The notes: a model not told the origin generated them from the sequence alone. A stretch of 64,000 nt of DNA from Lysobacter enzymogenes (GCF_023617245.1 NZ_CP067396.1:1612001-1676000); one strand, 5' to 3'. Numbered from the stretch's first letter, positions 18,773 through 27,290 are shown. Program-made: numbers and translations.

Positions 18773-19147
18773 ATGCGCCACCAGAAAGCCGGTCGTAAGT
18801 TCAGCCGTACCAGCGCCCACCGCGATGCCATGTTCACCAACATGGCCGCCTCGCTGATCAAGCACGGCCTCATCCGCACCACCCTGCCCAAGGCCAAGGA
18901 ACTGCGTCGCGTCGCCGAGCCGCTGATCACCCTGGCCAAGGTCGATGGCGTCGCCAACCGCCGCCTGGCCTTCTCGCGCCTGCGCGACAAGGAAGCCGTC
19001 GGCACCCTGTTCACCACCCTGGGCCCGCGCTATGCGACCCGTCCGGGCGGCTACCTGCGCATCCTCAAGTGCGGTTTCCGCGCCGGCGACAATGCGCCGA
19101 TGGCCTACGTCGAGCTGGTGGACCGTCCGGAAGCGGCGGCCGAGTAA
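18773..19147 (+). CDS. rplQ: 50S ribosomal protein L17
   Basis: 124 residues, MRHQKAGRKFSRTSAHRDAMFTN, with LPKAKELRRVAEPLITLAK. Tunnel-exit protein; last gene of the alpha operon. AGGA precedes ATG 18773. A clear intrinsic terminator follows 80 nt after the stop. Confidence 0.97.
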   Translation: MRHQKAGRKFSRTSAHRDAMFTNMAASLIKHGLIRTTLPKAKELRRVAEPLITLAKVDGVANRRLAFSRLRDKEAVGTLFTTLGPRYATRPGGYLRILKCGFRAGDNAPMAYVELVDRPEAAAE

Positions 19148-19228
19148 TTCCCCGTTCGCGCCGCAACCGGCGCGACGGACAGCCAGCACACTGGGTCTCG
19201 GCCTTTGCGGTCGGGGTCCCTGCGAGCG

Positions 19229-19256
19229 AAACCCCGGCCGAGAGGTCGGGGTTTTT
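19229..19256 (+). terminator. Intrinsic terminator of the alpha operon
   Basis: Stem 19229-19239 with 19244-19254 (one G-U pair), GAGA loop, and the right arm runs into TTTTT. Closes the ribosomal gene block. The rest of the 393-nt gap 19148-19540 holds no gene apart from the dsbB promoter candidate. Confidence 0.85.
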
Positions 19257-19504
19257 GCTTTCCGGCGACGGTTACGCCGGCAACGGTTACCGCGGTAAAC
19301 GTCCCGAACCGGTAGGGTCGGGCCCAGGCATCGAGGAGGACGCGGGCGGGCAGCGAGGTCGGACCGGCACGAGCCGGGACCGGCAGGAGTCTTGAGATCG
19401 TCGCGCAGACGAATCGTCGCAGGGCGGCAACTTTCGCGCCGCCGGCGCAGTCCATGTGGGCTGCGACGCGATGCAGCGTTGCCCGACCACATGCCGATTC
19501 GACA

Positions 19505-19534
19505 TTGGCACGACCCAACCCCGCCCCGTATGGT
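19505..19534 (+). promoter_or_regulatory. dsbB promoter candidate, possibly leaderless transcript
   Basis: TTGGCA (19505-19510), 18-bp spacer, TATGGT (19529-19534). The expected start of transcription, 6-7 nt downstream, coincides with the A of the dsbB ATG at 19541, and no Shine-Dalgarno is present. Confidence 0.45.
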
Positions 19535-19540
19535 GTGTAC

Positions 19541-20050
19541 ATGAACCCCTTCAAAGCCTCCTTCCGGATCCAGTTCCTGCTCGGCTTCCTGGCCTGCGCG
19601 GGCTTGCTCGCGTACGCGCTCTACCTGCAGTTCTATCAGCACCTCGAACCGTGCCCGTTGTGCATCTTCCAGCGCGTGGCGTTCGCCGCGCTGGGCCTGA
19701 TGTTCCTGCTCGGCGCGATCCACGGCCCGGGCAAGCCGCTGGGCCGCAGGATCTGGGGCGTGCTCGCCCTGATCGCCGCCGGCGCCGGCATGGCCGTGGC
19801 CGGCAACCACGTGCGCCTGCAGCACCTGCCGCCGGACCAGGTTCCGGCCTGCGGTCCCGGCCTCGATTACATGATGCAGGCGATGCCGATCGGCGGCGTG
19901 ATCCGCAAGGTCATGACCGGCTCGGGCGAATGCGCCAACGTCGACTGGAGCTTCCTCGGCCTGGCGATGCCGGCCTGGAGCCTGATCTGCTTCATCGTGC
20001 TGGCGCTGTGGGCGGTCTATGCCGCGTTCCGCGCCCGTTCGCCCAAGTAA
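19541..20050 (+). CDS. dsbB: Disulfide bond formation protein DsbB
   Basis: 169 residues with four membrane segments. It reoxidises periplasmic DsbA and passes electrons to quinone. The first periplasmic loop has the redox pair EPCPLC (about residue 32-37); the second has a lone-cysteine pair (ACGPGLDYM and GECANVDWSFLGL) as in DsbB. The MPAWSL segment before TM4 is conserved. The start at 19541 gives a good N-terminal membrane signal; no Shine-Dalgarno, see promoter. Monocistronic position; dsbA is not in the window. Confidence 0.93.
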   Translation: MNPFKASFRIQFLLGFLACAGLLAYALYLQFYQHLEPCPLCIFQRVAFAALGLMFLLGAIHGPGKPLGRRIWGVLALIAAGAGMAVAGNHVRLQHLPPDQVPACGPGLDYMMQAMPIGGVIRKVMTGSGECANVDWSFLGLAMPAWSLICFIVLALWAVYAAFRARSPK

Positions 20051-20134
20051 GCGCCGCACCGCACTCCCGCTTCGCCACCCTTCCCATCCACCGCAAACCT
20101 CCCACACACCGCGACACCCAACGGAACCAAGCAA

Positions 20135-21526
20135 ATGAGCGCCTCCGATCGCAGCAACCTCCGTGCCGTCAACCTGCCCGCCGACTGGAGCCCGACCTCC
20201 TGGCGCGAGCGCACCGCACTGCAGCTGCCGACTTATCCGGACCAGGCCGAGCTCGAGAGCGCGTTGGCCGAGCTGCGCCATCTGCCGCCGCTGGTGACGT
20301 CGTGGGAGATCCTCTCGCTCAAGCAACAGTTGGCCGAGGCGCAGGAAGGCAAGCGATTTTTGCTGCAGGGCGGCGATTGCGCGGAGAGCTTCGACCAGTG
20401 CTCCTCCGACGTCATCTCCAACCGGCTCAAGGTGCTGCTGCAGATGAGCCTGGTACTGGTGCACGGCATGCGCAAGCCGGTGGTGCGCGTGGGCCGCTTC
20501 GCCGGCCAGTACGCCAAGCCGCGCTCGGCCGACACCGAGACCATCGACGGGGTGACCCTGCCGAGCTACCGCGGCGACATGGTCAACGGCCCGGCGTTCA
20601 CCGAGGTCGCGCGCAAGCCCGACCCGCGCCGCATGATCAAGGCGCACGCGCGTTCGTCGATGACGATGAACTTCGTGCGCGCGTTGATCGACGGCGGTTT
20701 CGCCGACCTGCACCATCCCGAGTACTGGAACCTCAGCTGGGTCGGCCACTCGCCGCTGGCCGACGAGTACCGGCGCATGGTCAACGCCATCGGCGATGCG
20801 GTGCGCTTCATGGAGACGCTGTCGGGCGCCGAGGTGCACAACCTCAACCGGGTCGACTTCTACACCTCGCACGAAGCGCTGCTGCTGCCGTACGAGGAGT
20901 CGCTGACCCGGCAGGTGCCGCGCCACTGGGGCCACTTCAACCTCAGCACCCATTACCCGTGGATCGGCATGCGCACCGCGGCGGTGGACGGCGCCCACGC
21001 CGAATACTTCCGCGGCATCCGCAACCCGATCGCGCTCAAGGTCGGCCCGTCGGTGACGCCGGACCAACTGCTGCGCACCATCGACCTGCTCAACCCCGAG
21101 GACGAGCCGGGCCGGCTGACCTTCATCCACCGCATGGGCGCGAGCACGGTCGCCGACAGGCTGCCGCCGCTGCTCGACGCGATGCGCCGCGACGGCCGCC
21201 GCGTGTTGTGGGTGTGCGATCCGATGCACGGCAACACCGAGAGCACCAGCAACGGCTACAAGACCCGCCGCTTCCGCAACATCCGCGCCGAGATCGAGCA
21301 GAGCTTCGAACTGCACGCCGCGGCCGGCACCCGCCTGGGCGGCGTGCACCTGGAGCTGACCGGCGAGGACGTGACCGAATGCCTGGGCGGCGCGCGCGAG
21401 TTGACCGAGAGCGATCTGGAACGCGCGTACCGTTCGACCGTCGATCCGCGCCTGAACTACGAGCAGGCGTTGGAAGTGGCGATGCTGATCGTGCGCAAGC
21501 AGGCGCAGATCGCGGCGCCGGCTTGA
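20135..21526 (+). CDS. Class II (plant-type) DAHP synthase
   Basis: 463 residues. 3-deoxy-D-arabino-heptulosonate-7-phosphate synthase condenses PEP with erythrose-4-phosphate, the first step of the shikimate pathway. Class II features are FLLQGGDCAESFD, VGRFAGQYAKPRS, MTMNFVRAL, the C-terminal HRMGAS and CDPMHGNT segments with metal-binding Cys/His residues. Unrelated in sequence to the AroFGH class I enzymes of E. coli. No allosteric extra domain is apparent. 84 nt after dsbB; followed by a strong terminator. Confidence 0.93.
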   Translation: MSASDRSNLRAVNLPADWSPTSWRERTALQLPTYPDQAELESALAELRHLPPLVTSWEILSLKQQLAEAQEGKRFLLQGGDCAESFDQCSSDVISNRLKVLLQMSLVLVHGMRKPVVRVGRFAGQYAKPRSADTETIDGVTLPSYRGDMVNGPAFTEVARKPDPRRMIKAHARSSMTMNFVRALIDGGFADLHHPEYWNLSWVGHSPLADEYRRMVNAIGDAVRFMETLSGAEVHNLNRVDFYTSHEALLLPYEESLTRQVPRHWGHFNLSTHYPWIGMRTAAVDGAHAEYFRGIRNPIALKVGPSVTPDQLLRTIDLLNPEDEPGRLTFIHRMGASTVADRLPPLLDAMRRDGRRVLWVCDPMHGNTESTSNGYKTRRFRNIRAEIEQSFELHAAAGTRLGGVHLELTGEDVTECLGGARELTESDLERAYRSTVDPRLNYEQALEVAMLIVRKQAQIAAPA

Positions 21527-21548
21527 GGCTTCGGATTCCCGGTCGATC

Positions 21549-21578
21549 AAAAAAGCCCGCCGAATGGCGGGCTTTTTT
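21549..21578 (+). terminator. Bidirectional intrinsic terminator
   Basis: A-run, perfect GCCCGCC/GGCGGGC stem (21549-21561 with 21566-21578), GAAT loop, T6. It ends the DAHP synthase transcript and, with its A/T symmetry, could also act on the convergent amidase transcript. Confidence 0.9.
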
Positions 21579-21663
21579 GTGGGAGGGACTTCAGTCCCGA
21601 TGCTTTCCTTTCAGTTCGCGGCGACCCGAAAAGAAGGCATCGGGACTGAAGTCCCACCACACA
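21578..21663. repeat. Palindromic repeat family A, copy 1
   Basis: Arms 21578-21608 and 21636-21663 share the core GGGACTTCAGTCCCGATGC and its complement. Closely related copies are at 23578-23690, 31835-31933 and 37708-37794, always between genes and close to a gene end. Confidence 0.85.
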
Positions 21664-21720
21664 AGCGAACACGGCTTGCGAGGGCGAAGTTCAGTCCTGA
21701 AGCGCTGAACCCGAATCGCC

Positions 21721-23466
21721 TCACGGGCTCAACGTCACCCGATACTTCGGCGCCGTGCGCGCCTGGGTGAGCTGTTCGAATGCGTAGCCCAGCGACAGCA
21801 GCTTGGCGTCGTCCCAGCGCCGGGCCATGAACACCAGGCCGACCGGCAGGCCGTGGGCTTCGCCCATCGGCACGGTCAGGCTCGGGTAACCGGCGACCGC
21901 GGCGGCGCCCCAGCTGGAACCGCCGAATTGATCGCCGTTGACCGGGTCGACCATGAATGCCGGCGCGGTGGCCGGGGCGATCAGCGCATCGAGCTTGTGT
22001 TTCTTCATCAGCGCGTCGATGCCTTGCGCGCCGGCGAGCTGGCGCGCCTGCGCGGCGGCCTTGCGGTAGGCGGGATCGGTCAGCGGGCCTTTCCTGGCCG
22101 CCTGTTCCAGCAGTTCCTGGCCGAAGAACGGCATCTCGCGCGCAGCGTTGGCGCGGTTGAAGGCGATCAGTTCGTCCAGGCTCTTCACCGGCGCGTCGCT
22201 GTCTTGCAGATAGCGCTGCAGGCCGTCCTTGAATTCGTACAGCAGCACCTGGAACTCGGCCGCGTTCCATTTGCCTTCGGTCGGCATGCGCACCTCGACG
22301 ACGGTGGCGCCGGCGTCGCGCATGGACTTGAGCGCGCGTTGCAGCGCCGCGTCCTGGTCGGGATGGGTCTTGACCCCGGTGTCGCGCAGCAGGCCCAGGC
22401 GCGCGCCGTGCAGGGCGTCGGCGTCGAGCGCGGCGGCGAAGTCCTGCGCGCGCTTGCCGGCGGCCGCCTGCGCCGCCGCGTCGCCGCCGGCCTCGGCCGC
22501 AGCCAGGACGTTGAGCAACTGCGCCGCGTCGGCGACGCTGCGCGCCATCGGCCCGGCGGTGTCCTGGCTGTGCGAGATCGGGATGATGCCGGCGCGGCTG
22601 ACCAGACCGACGCTGGGCTTGAACCCGACCAGGCCGTTCATCGCCGCCGGGCACAGGATGCTGCCGTCGGTCTCGGTGCCCACGCCGACCGCGGCCAGGC
22701 TGGCGGCGATGGCGGCGCCGGTGCCGCTGCTGGAGCCGCAGGCGCTGCGGTCGAGCGCGTAGGGATTGCGGGTCAGGCCGCCGCGCCCGCTCCAGCCGGA
22801 AATCGAGCGGTCGGAGCGGAAGTTCGCCCATTCGCTGAGGTTGGTCTTGCCCAGGATCACCGCGCCGGCGTCGCGCAGCGCGGCCACCAGCGGCGCGTCC
22901 TGCTTGGGCCGGTGCGCGGCCAGCGCCAGCGAGCCGGCCGAGTTGACCATCGGCACCGCGTCGATGTTGTCCTTGATCAGCACCGCGATGCCGTGCAGCG
23001 GGCCGCGCACGCGTCCGGCCTTGCGTTCCTCGTCGCGCGCGCGCGCCTCGCTGAGCGCATTGGGATTGAGTTCGATCACCGCGTTGAGTTGCGGGCCGGC
23101 GTCGTCGAGCGCGGCGATGCGGTCGAGGTAGGCCTGGGTCAGGCGCGCGCTGGTGAGTTCGCCGCCGGCCATGCGCGCGGCCAGCGAGGCGGTGTCGGCC
23201 TCGGCGATGCGCAACGGGTCGCCGGGCACGAAGTCGCGCGGCGCGGCCGCGGCGGTGGCGGCGATGGGCTGCGGCGGCCGCGGCGCAGTGCCGCCGGCAC
23301 AGCCGGCGAGGACTAGGCAGGCGAGGGTGCCGCAGAGCGCCCTGTATAGCTGGGCTCCGTAAAGCCAGGCCTTGCAGCGCTGTGCGCCGTAACGCTGGGC
23401 CCTGCAGAGCAGGGCATGGACGCGGACGGGCGCGCTCGGGCGCGGCGCGGGAGGCAGGGCGGGCAT
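21721..23466 (-). CDS. Amidase-signature hydrolase, probable lipoprotein
   Basis: 581 residues. The Ser-cisSer-Lys triad of the amidase signature family is visible: Lys in VLIKDNID, GSSSGTGAA and the nucleophile in TETDGSILCPA. Such enzymes hydrolyse carboxamides; the substrate is unknown. A lipobox (LVLAGC) about 55 residues in follows a hydrophobic stretch, so the mature protein is probably outer-membrane anchored; the n-region from ATG 23466 is oddly long and contains imperfect repeats, so the true start may be an internal non-ATG codon. Convergent with the DAHP synthase gene; not obviously part of an operon. Confidence 0.85.
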   Translation of the reverse strand: MPALPPAPRPSAPVRVHALLCRAQRYGAQRCKAWLYGAQLYRALCGTLACLVLAGCAGGTAPRPPQPIAATAAAAPRDFVPGDPLRIAEADTASLAARMAGGELTSARLTQAYLDRIAALDDAGPQLNAVIELNPNALSEARARDEERKAGRVRGPLHGIAVLIKDNIDAVPMVNSAGSLALAAHRPKQDAPLVAALRDAGAVILGKTNLSEWANFRSDRSISGWSGRGGLTRNPYALDRSACGSSSGTGAAIAASLAAVGVGTETDGSILCPAAMNGLVGFKPSVGLVSRAGIIPISHSQDTAGPMARSVADAAQLLNVLAAAEAGGDAAAQAAAGKRAQDFAAALDADALHGARLGLLRDTGVKTHPDQDAALQRALKSMRDAGATVVEVRMPTEGKWNAAEFQVLLYEFKDGLQRYLQDSDAPVKSLDELIAFNRANAAREMPFFGQELLEQAARKGPLTDPAYRKAAAQARQLAGAQGIDALMKKHKLDALIAPATAPAFMVDPVNGDQFGGSSWGAAAVAGYPSLTVPMGEAHGLPVGLVFMARRWDDAKLLSLGYAFEQLTQARTAPKYRVTLSP

Positions 23467-23577
23467 GGCCGGTTCCGGTCGAGAAGGCAGGGCGAGGCGA
23501 GTATGCCTGCGGCGGTGGCGGGCGGAAGCCGGTCGCGGCGTGGACGGGGGATCGCGTGGCGTCGGCGGTCGCGGTGC

Positions 23578-23690
23578 TTTGTGGGAGGGCCTTCAGGCCC
23601 GACGCTTTCCGATCCGATCCGATCCGATCCGATCCGATGCCGCATGGCGACCTGAGCGGACAGCGTCGAGGCTGAAGCCCCTCCCACAAG
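23578..23690. repeat. Palindromic repeat family A, copy 2 with microsatellite loop
   Basis: Arms 23578-23606 and 23662-23690. Between them, 23611-23635 is five exact copies of GATCC followed by GATGC. The other family A copies have no such expansion. Confidence 0.85.
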
Positions 23691-23731
23691 AGCCGGCCGA
23701 TGTCGGAGCGGCCGCGTCGGACTCGCCGAAT

Positions 23732-23813
23732 CGAGTCGATCCGCGAGTCGGCGCGAATCGGTGCGAATCGGTGCGAGTCGGTGCGAGTCGATCCGCGAGT
23801 CGGCGCGAATCGG
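23732..23813. repeat. 30-bp direct repeats with short internal units
   Basis: The same 30 bases (CGAGTCGATCCGCGAGTCGG then CGCGAATCGG) occur at 23732-23761 and 23784-23813; the bases between them are GCGARTCGGT-like units. Looks like slippage-generated minisatellite, not a CRISPR. Confidence 0.75.
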
Positions 23814-23835
23814 GCTGGCGCGGCGAACGGAGGCG

Positions 23836-23864
23836 GCGCGGTCGCGGCTCGCGCCGCTCCTACA
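23836..23864. repeat. Half copy of palindromic repeat family B
   Basis: GCGCGGTCGCGGCTCGCGCC then GCTCCTACA; matches one arm of the full family B copies at 38591, 48457 and 59447. The partner arm is missing. Confidence 0.6.
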
Positions 23865-23894
23865 GAGAGAGGGGATGCCGCCGGAGTGCGGGCG

Positions 23895-25004
23895 TCAGCG
23901 CCCGGGGCGGCGGTAGACGAATTCCGGCGCGGGGGCCTGCGATTCGCGTTCGGCCAGCGCGCGCAGGCCGGCGTGGTCGGGCGATTTCTCGCACACCGGG
24001 TCGAGGGTGTCGGCGCGTCCGCTCAGCGCCAGCGCCTGGCAGCGGCAGCCGCCCCAGTCGCGTTCGCGGTGTTCGCAGCCGCGGCAGGGGTCGGGCATCC
24101 AGGCGGTGCCGCGGTAGCGGTTGAAGGCGTCGGAGTCGCGCCAGATCTCGCCCAGGCCGCGTTCGAGCACGCTGTCGAACCGCAGTCCGTCGATGGTCTC
24201 GGCGGCGTGGCAGGGCAGCACCTTGCCCTCGGGCGTGATGTTGACGAAGCGCTGTGCCCAGCCGCCCATGCACGGCTTGGGCCGACGCGCGTAGTAGTCG
24301 GGGGTGACGTAGTCGATGGTCAGGCGTCCGCGCAGGCGTTCGCGCGCGGCGGCGACCGCGGCGCTGGCCGCGTCGAACTGCGCGCGCGTCGGCAACAGCG
24401 CGGCGCGGTTCTTCAGGCCCCAGCCGTAGTACTGGGTGTGGGCGACCTCGAGCCGGCCGGCGCCGAGTTCGACCGCCAACTCGATCATCTCGCCGACGCG
24501 TTCGGCGTTGTGGCGGTGGATCACCGCGTTGAGGGTCAGCGGCAGTTCCAGCTCGCCGCACCAGCGCGCCAGGGCGAGCTTGCGCGCGTGCGCGCCGGCG
24601 TAACCGGCGATGCGGTCGGCGCCGTCGGCGCGGCTGTCCTGCAGGCTCAGCTGCAGGTGATCGAGGCCGGCGCGCTGCAATTCCTGCAGGCGCTCGCGGG
24701 TCACGCCGACGCCGGAGGTGATCAGGTTGCAGTACAGGCCGTGGGCGCGGGCGTGGCTGAGCAGGTCGGCCAGGTCCTTGCGCAGGGTCGGTTCGCCGCC
24801 GGAGAAATGCGCTTGCAGCACGCCGAGTTCGGCCGCCTGTTCGAGCACGCGCTGCCACTGCGCGGTGTCCAGTTCCTGGCGCAGGCCGACCAGTTGCAGC
24901 GGGTTGGAGCAGTACGGACAGGCCAGCGGGCAGCGATGGGTGAGTTCGAGCAGCACCGCCAGCGGCGGTTCGGGCGCGACGACGGCGGCCGGCTGCGCGT
25001 TCAT
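23895..25004 (-). CDS. pqqE: PqqA peptide cyclase (radical SAM/SPASM)
   Basis: 369 residues. It makes the carbon-carbon cross-link between Glu and Tyr of PqqA, the first step of PQQ biosynthesis. The radical SAM cluster motif CPLACPYC is near residues 25-32 and the GGEP SAM-binding motif follows. The C-terminal SPASM region has the auxiliary-cluster cysteines (KPCMGG, LPCH, DPCRGC..RDWGGCRC). Last gene of the pqqABCDE set; 100 nt separate it from pqqD. Confidence 0.95.
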   Translation of the reverse strand: MNAQPAAVVAPEPPLAVLLELTHRCPLACPYCSNPLQLVGLRQELDTAQWQRVLEQAAELGVLQAHFSGGEPTLRKDLADLLSHARAHGLYCNLITSGVGVTRERLQELQRAGLDHLQLSLQDSRADGADRIAGYAGAHARKLALARWCGELELPLTLNAVIHRHNAERVGEMIELAVELGAGRLEVAHTQYYGWGLKNRAALLPTRAQFDAASAAVAAARERLRGRLTIDYVTPDYYARRPKPCMGGWAQRFVNITPEGKVLPCHAAETIDGLRFDSVLERGLGEIWRDSDAFNRYRGTAWMPDPCRGCEHRERDWGGCRCQALALSGRADTLDPVCEKSPDHAGLRALAERESQAPAPEFVYRRPGR

Positions 25005-25104
25005 CGCGGCGCGATCGCGGAGGCCGCGGCGCCGCGGCGCGATGTGATGGTCGCGGCGAACGCACTCGCCGCCGGCGCGTTCGCCACGCGTTCGCCGCGC
25101 GCGC

Positions 25105-25401
25105 TCACGACAGCCTGGGCGCGAACGCCAGCATGCGTTTCTCCAGCAGGCTGGAGAACAGCTCGATCACATCGCCGTAGATCTCGCCGGCGTCGGCGCC
25201 GTACTCGGCGGCGAGCGCGGCGACGATGGCCTCGACGTCGCAGCGGCCGTCGACGTGGGTCAGCACCGCGTGCGCGATCTCGTCCAGCTCGACCACCCGC
25301 TCCGGCGCCTGCAACACCCAACGCTCGCGCGCGCGGTCGTGCTGCAGGCGCACGCCGACCGGGAACCGCAGCACGCTGCCGGCGTCGATGGTCGCGCTCA
25401 T
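25105..25401 (-). CDS. pqqD: PqqA-binding chaperone PqqD
   Basis: 98 residues from MSATIDAGSVLRFPVGVRLQHD. Winged-helix RRE-type protein that binds the PqqA peptide and hands it to PqqE. Conserved features are RVVELDEIAHAVLTHVDGRCDVEAIV. ATG 25401 overlaps the pqqC stop, so the two are coupled. A longer reading in the same frame is an artefact across pqqC. Confidence 0.93.
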   Translation of the reverse strand: MSATIDAGSVLRFPVGVRLQHDRARERWVLQAPERVVELDEIAHAVLTHVDGRCDVEAIVAALAAEYGADAGEIYGDVIELFSSLLEKRMLAFAPRLS

Positions 25402-26201
25402 GGCCGCGCCTGCCCGGGATGGAACGCGCCCGGCGGGACCAGGCGCGGCTCGACGTAGGCCAGGTGCAGCGCGTCGAGCATCGACCACAGCACGTCGCAC
25501 TTGAAGCGCAGCGCGGCCAGTACCGATTCCTGCTGCGCGCGCGTGGCGGCGTGGCGCTTGACGTAGTCCAGGGCGAAGTCCGCGTCCTGCGGCGCCTGCT
25601 GCAGGCGCGAGTCGAAATAGGCCAGCGCGTCCCGGGACACGAAGTCGTAGTTGGCGAGCATGCCGGCCACGCGCTGGCCGATGATGGCCGGCGCGAACAG
25701 TTCGGTCAGCGAGGAGGCGATGGCTTCCAGCAGGCTGCGCTCGCGCACGAACTGCAGGTAGGCCTGCACCGCGAAGCGGGTGGCCGGCAGCAGCGCGCGC
25801 CCGGATTCGACCAGTTCGCGGTCCAGGCCCAGCGCGTCGGTCAGGCGCAGCCAGCGGGCGATGCCGCCCTCGCCCTCGCGCTCGCCGTCGTGGTCGACGA
25901 TGCGCTGGCGCCACACCCGGCGCAGTTGCGGGTCCTCGATGCGGGCTAGCAGGGCGGCGTCCTTGAGCGGGATGCAGCGCTGGTACTCGAACCGGTTCAA
26001 CGCCCAGGCCTGGACCTGGGCGCGGCCGAGGCGGCCGCCGTGCAGCAGGATGTGGAAGGGATGCTTGTCGTGGTAGCGCTCGGCGCCGATCGCGCGCAGC
26101 CGCGCTTCGAGTTCGTCGGGCGACAGCGGCGCGTCGGCGTCGATGCGCGGCGCGCGTTCGGCCTGGGCGGCGCGCGCGTCCGGCGCGGTGGCGGCGTTCA
26201 T
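25398..26201 (-). CDS. pqqC: Pyrroloquinoline-quinone synthase PqqC
   Basis: 267 residues. Cofactor-free oxidase catalysing the final ring closure and eight-electron oxidation to PQQ. Family motifs are RYHDKHPFHILLHGG, QAWALNRFEYQR, IVDHDGEREGEGGI and the FAPAIIGQR helix. About 25 residues precede the conserved domain. Start overlaps the pqqB stop (ATGA). Confidence 0.95.
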   Translation of the reverse strand: MNAATAPDARAAQAERAPRIDADAPLSPDELEARLRAIGAERYHDKHPFHILLHGGRLGRAQVQAWALNRFEYQRCIPLKDAALLARIEDPQLRRVWRQRIVDHDGEREGEGGIARWLRLTDALGLDRELVESGRALLPATRFAVQAYLQFVRERSLLEAIASSLTELFAPAIIGQRVAGMLANYDFVSRDALAYFDSRLQQAPQDADFALDYVKRHAATRAQQESVLAALRFKCDVLWSMLDALHLAYVEPRLVPPGAFHPGQARP

Positions 26202-27130
26202 ATCGTCAGTTCCATGCCGTCCTCGGCGACTTCCCAGCCCTGCGCGCGCACCTGCGCGCGCTCGGGCGAGGCCTCGTCGAGCACGGGGTTGGTGGTGTTG
26301 AGGTGGATGAACAGCTTGCGCCGCACATCCAGGCCGGCGAACGCGGCGAGCGTGCCGGCGTCGTCGGCGCCGTTGCCGCCGGCGATGCTCATGTGGCCCA
26401 TGCGCGCGCCGGTCTTGCCGCCGACGCCGGCGCGCTGCATTTCGTCGTCGCGCCACAAGGTGCCGTCGAAGAATACCAGCGCCGCGCCGCGCAGGCGCTC
26501 GCGCAGCGACTGGGTCAGCGCCGCGCAGCCGGGAATGTAATAGAAGCGCTCGCGGCCGTCGGTGATCTCCAGGCCCAGGGTTTCCTCGTCGCCGCCGCGC
26601 AGGTCCGGGCTGCGCGATTCCATGAACAACGGCACCTTGCCGGGCACGGAGAACGCGGTCACCCGCAGGCCCAGCAGCGAGTCCAGGCCGACGATGTCGG
26701 TCGGCGCGTCGAGCGCCAGCGGCTTGCGCGTGACGTAGTCGGGATGCAGGGCGTCGAAGATGGGGTTCTGCGCGAGCAGCGCGTGCACGCGCGCGCTGGC
26801 CCACAGGTCGAAGCGCTGGCGCTCGCGCATCGACAGCAGGCCGGCGATGTGGTCGATCTCGCCGCTGCTGAGCAGCACCGCCTCGATCGGCGAGTGGCGC
26901 AGGCCGTGGCGCGGCCACAGCGGCGGCAACGCCAGCACCTGCTGGCGGAAGTCGGGCGAGGCGTTGACCAGCAGCCAGCGTTCGCCGTCGGCGCTGACCG
27001 CGATGCTGGCCTGGCTGCGGCGCTTGGCGCCGTCTTCCCCGCGCCACGCCCGGCGGCTGCCGGGCGTGTTGCAGTTCCACTGCGGATAGCCGCCTCCGGC
27101 CGCCGCTCCGAGCACGAGGATGCGCATCAT
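26198..27130 (-). CDS. pqqB: PQQ biosynthesis metallo-hydrolase PqqB
   Basis: 310 residues of the metallo-beta-lactamase fold. Iron-dependent hydroxylase acting on the Glu-Tyr intermediate. Landmarks: LGAAAGGGYPQWNCNT, LLSSGEIDHIAGLL (the HxHxDH site is degenerate, as in PqqB), FFDGTLW, FIHLNTTNPVLDE. Two adjacent ATGs (27130, 27127). 76 nt downstream of pqqA. Confidence 0.95.
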   Translation of the reverse strand: MMRILVLGAAAGGGYPQWNCNTPGSRRAWRGEDGAKRRSQASIAVSADGERWLLVNASPDFRQQVLALPPLWPRHGLRHSPIEAVLLSSGEIDHIAGLLSMRERQRFDLWASARVHALLAQNPIFDALHPDYVTRKPLALDAPTDIVGLDSLLGLRVTAFSVPGKVPLFMESRSPDLRGGDEETLGLEITDGRERFYYIPGCAALTQSLRERLRGAALVFFDGTLWRDDEMQRAGVGGKTGARMGHMSIAGGNGADDAGTLAAFAGLDVRRKLFIHLNTTNPVLDEASPERAQVRAQGWEVAEDGMELTI

Positions 27131-27206
27131 CGAGGTTCCGTCGGACGACGGTCCGTCGAGGCGGGGCGCGGCCGCGCGCGCGTGGCGACGGCGGAAGCGG
27201 GCATGC

Positions 27207-27290
27207 TCAGAACAGGTCGCCGGACGAGTACGAATTGATTTCGCAGCCGCACGGGATTTCGCGGATCTGAGGCTTGGACCAGGTCTTCAT
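27207..27290 (-). CDS. pqqA: PQQ precursor peptide PqqA
   Basis: 27-residue peptide beginning MKTWSKPQIREIPCGCEINS. The Glu and Tyr that become PQQ are in the ExxxY motif EINSY (Glu17, Tyr21). ATG 27290 has AGAGGAA six bases upstream. It is too short for routine ORF calling but its position directly ahead of pqqB and the invariant motif make it secure. A CGC preceding the Glu replaces the bulkier residues seen in many PqqA peptides. Confidence 0.93.
   Translation of the reverse strand: MKTWSKPQIREIPCGCEINSYSSGDLF

Larger units (their letters stand above)
23467..23894. other. Gene-free repeat-rich stretch
   Basis: No credible gene. It contains family A repeat copy 2, a pentanucleotide microsatellite, two 30-bp direct repeats with short GCGARTCGGT units between them, and a single arm of repeat family B (23836-23864). 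Confidence 0.75.

Noticed and set aside
18674..21550. Very long minus-strand frame across rplQ, dsbB and DAHP synthase
   Set aside because: Spans three well-supported genes and a terminator; composition is that of GC-rich shadow frames.
23732..23813. CRISPR-like direct repeats
   Set aside because: Only two 30-bp copies; the interval is itself made of related short units rather than a unique spacer, and there are no cas genes.
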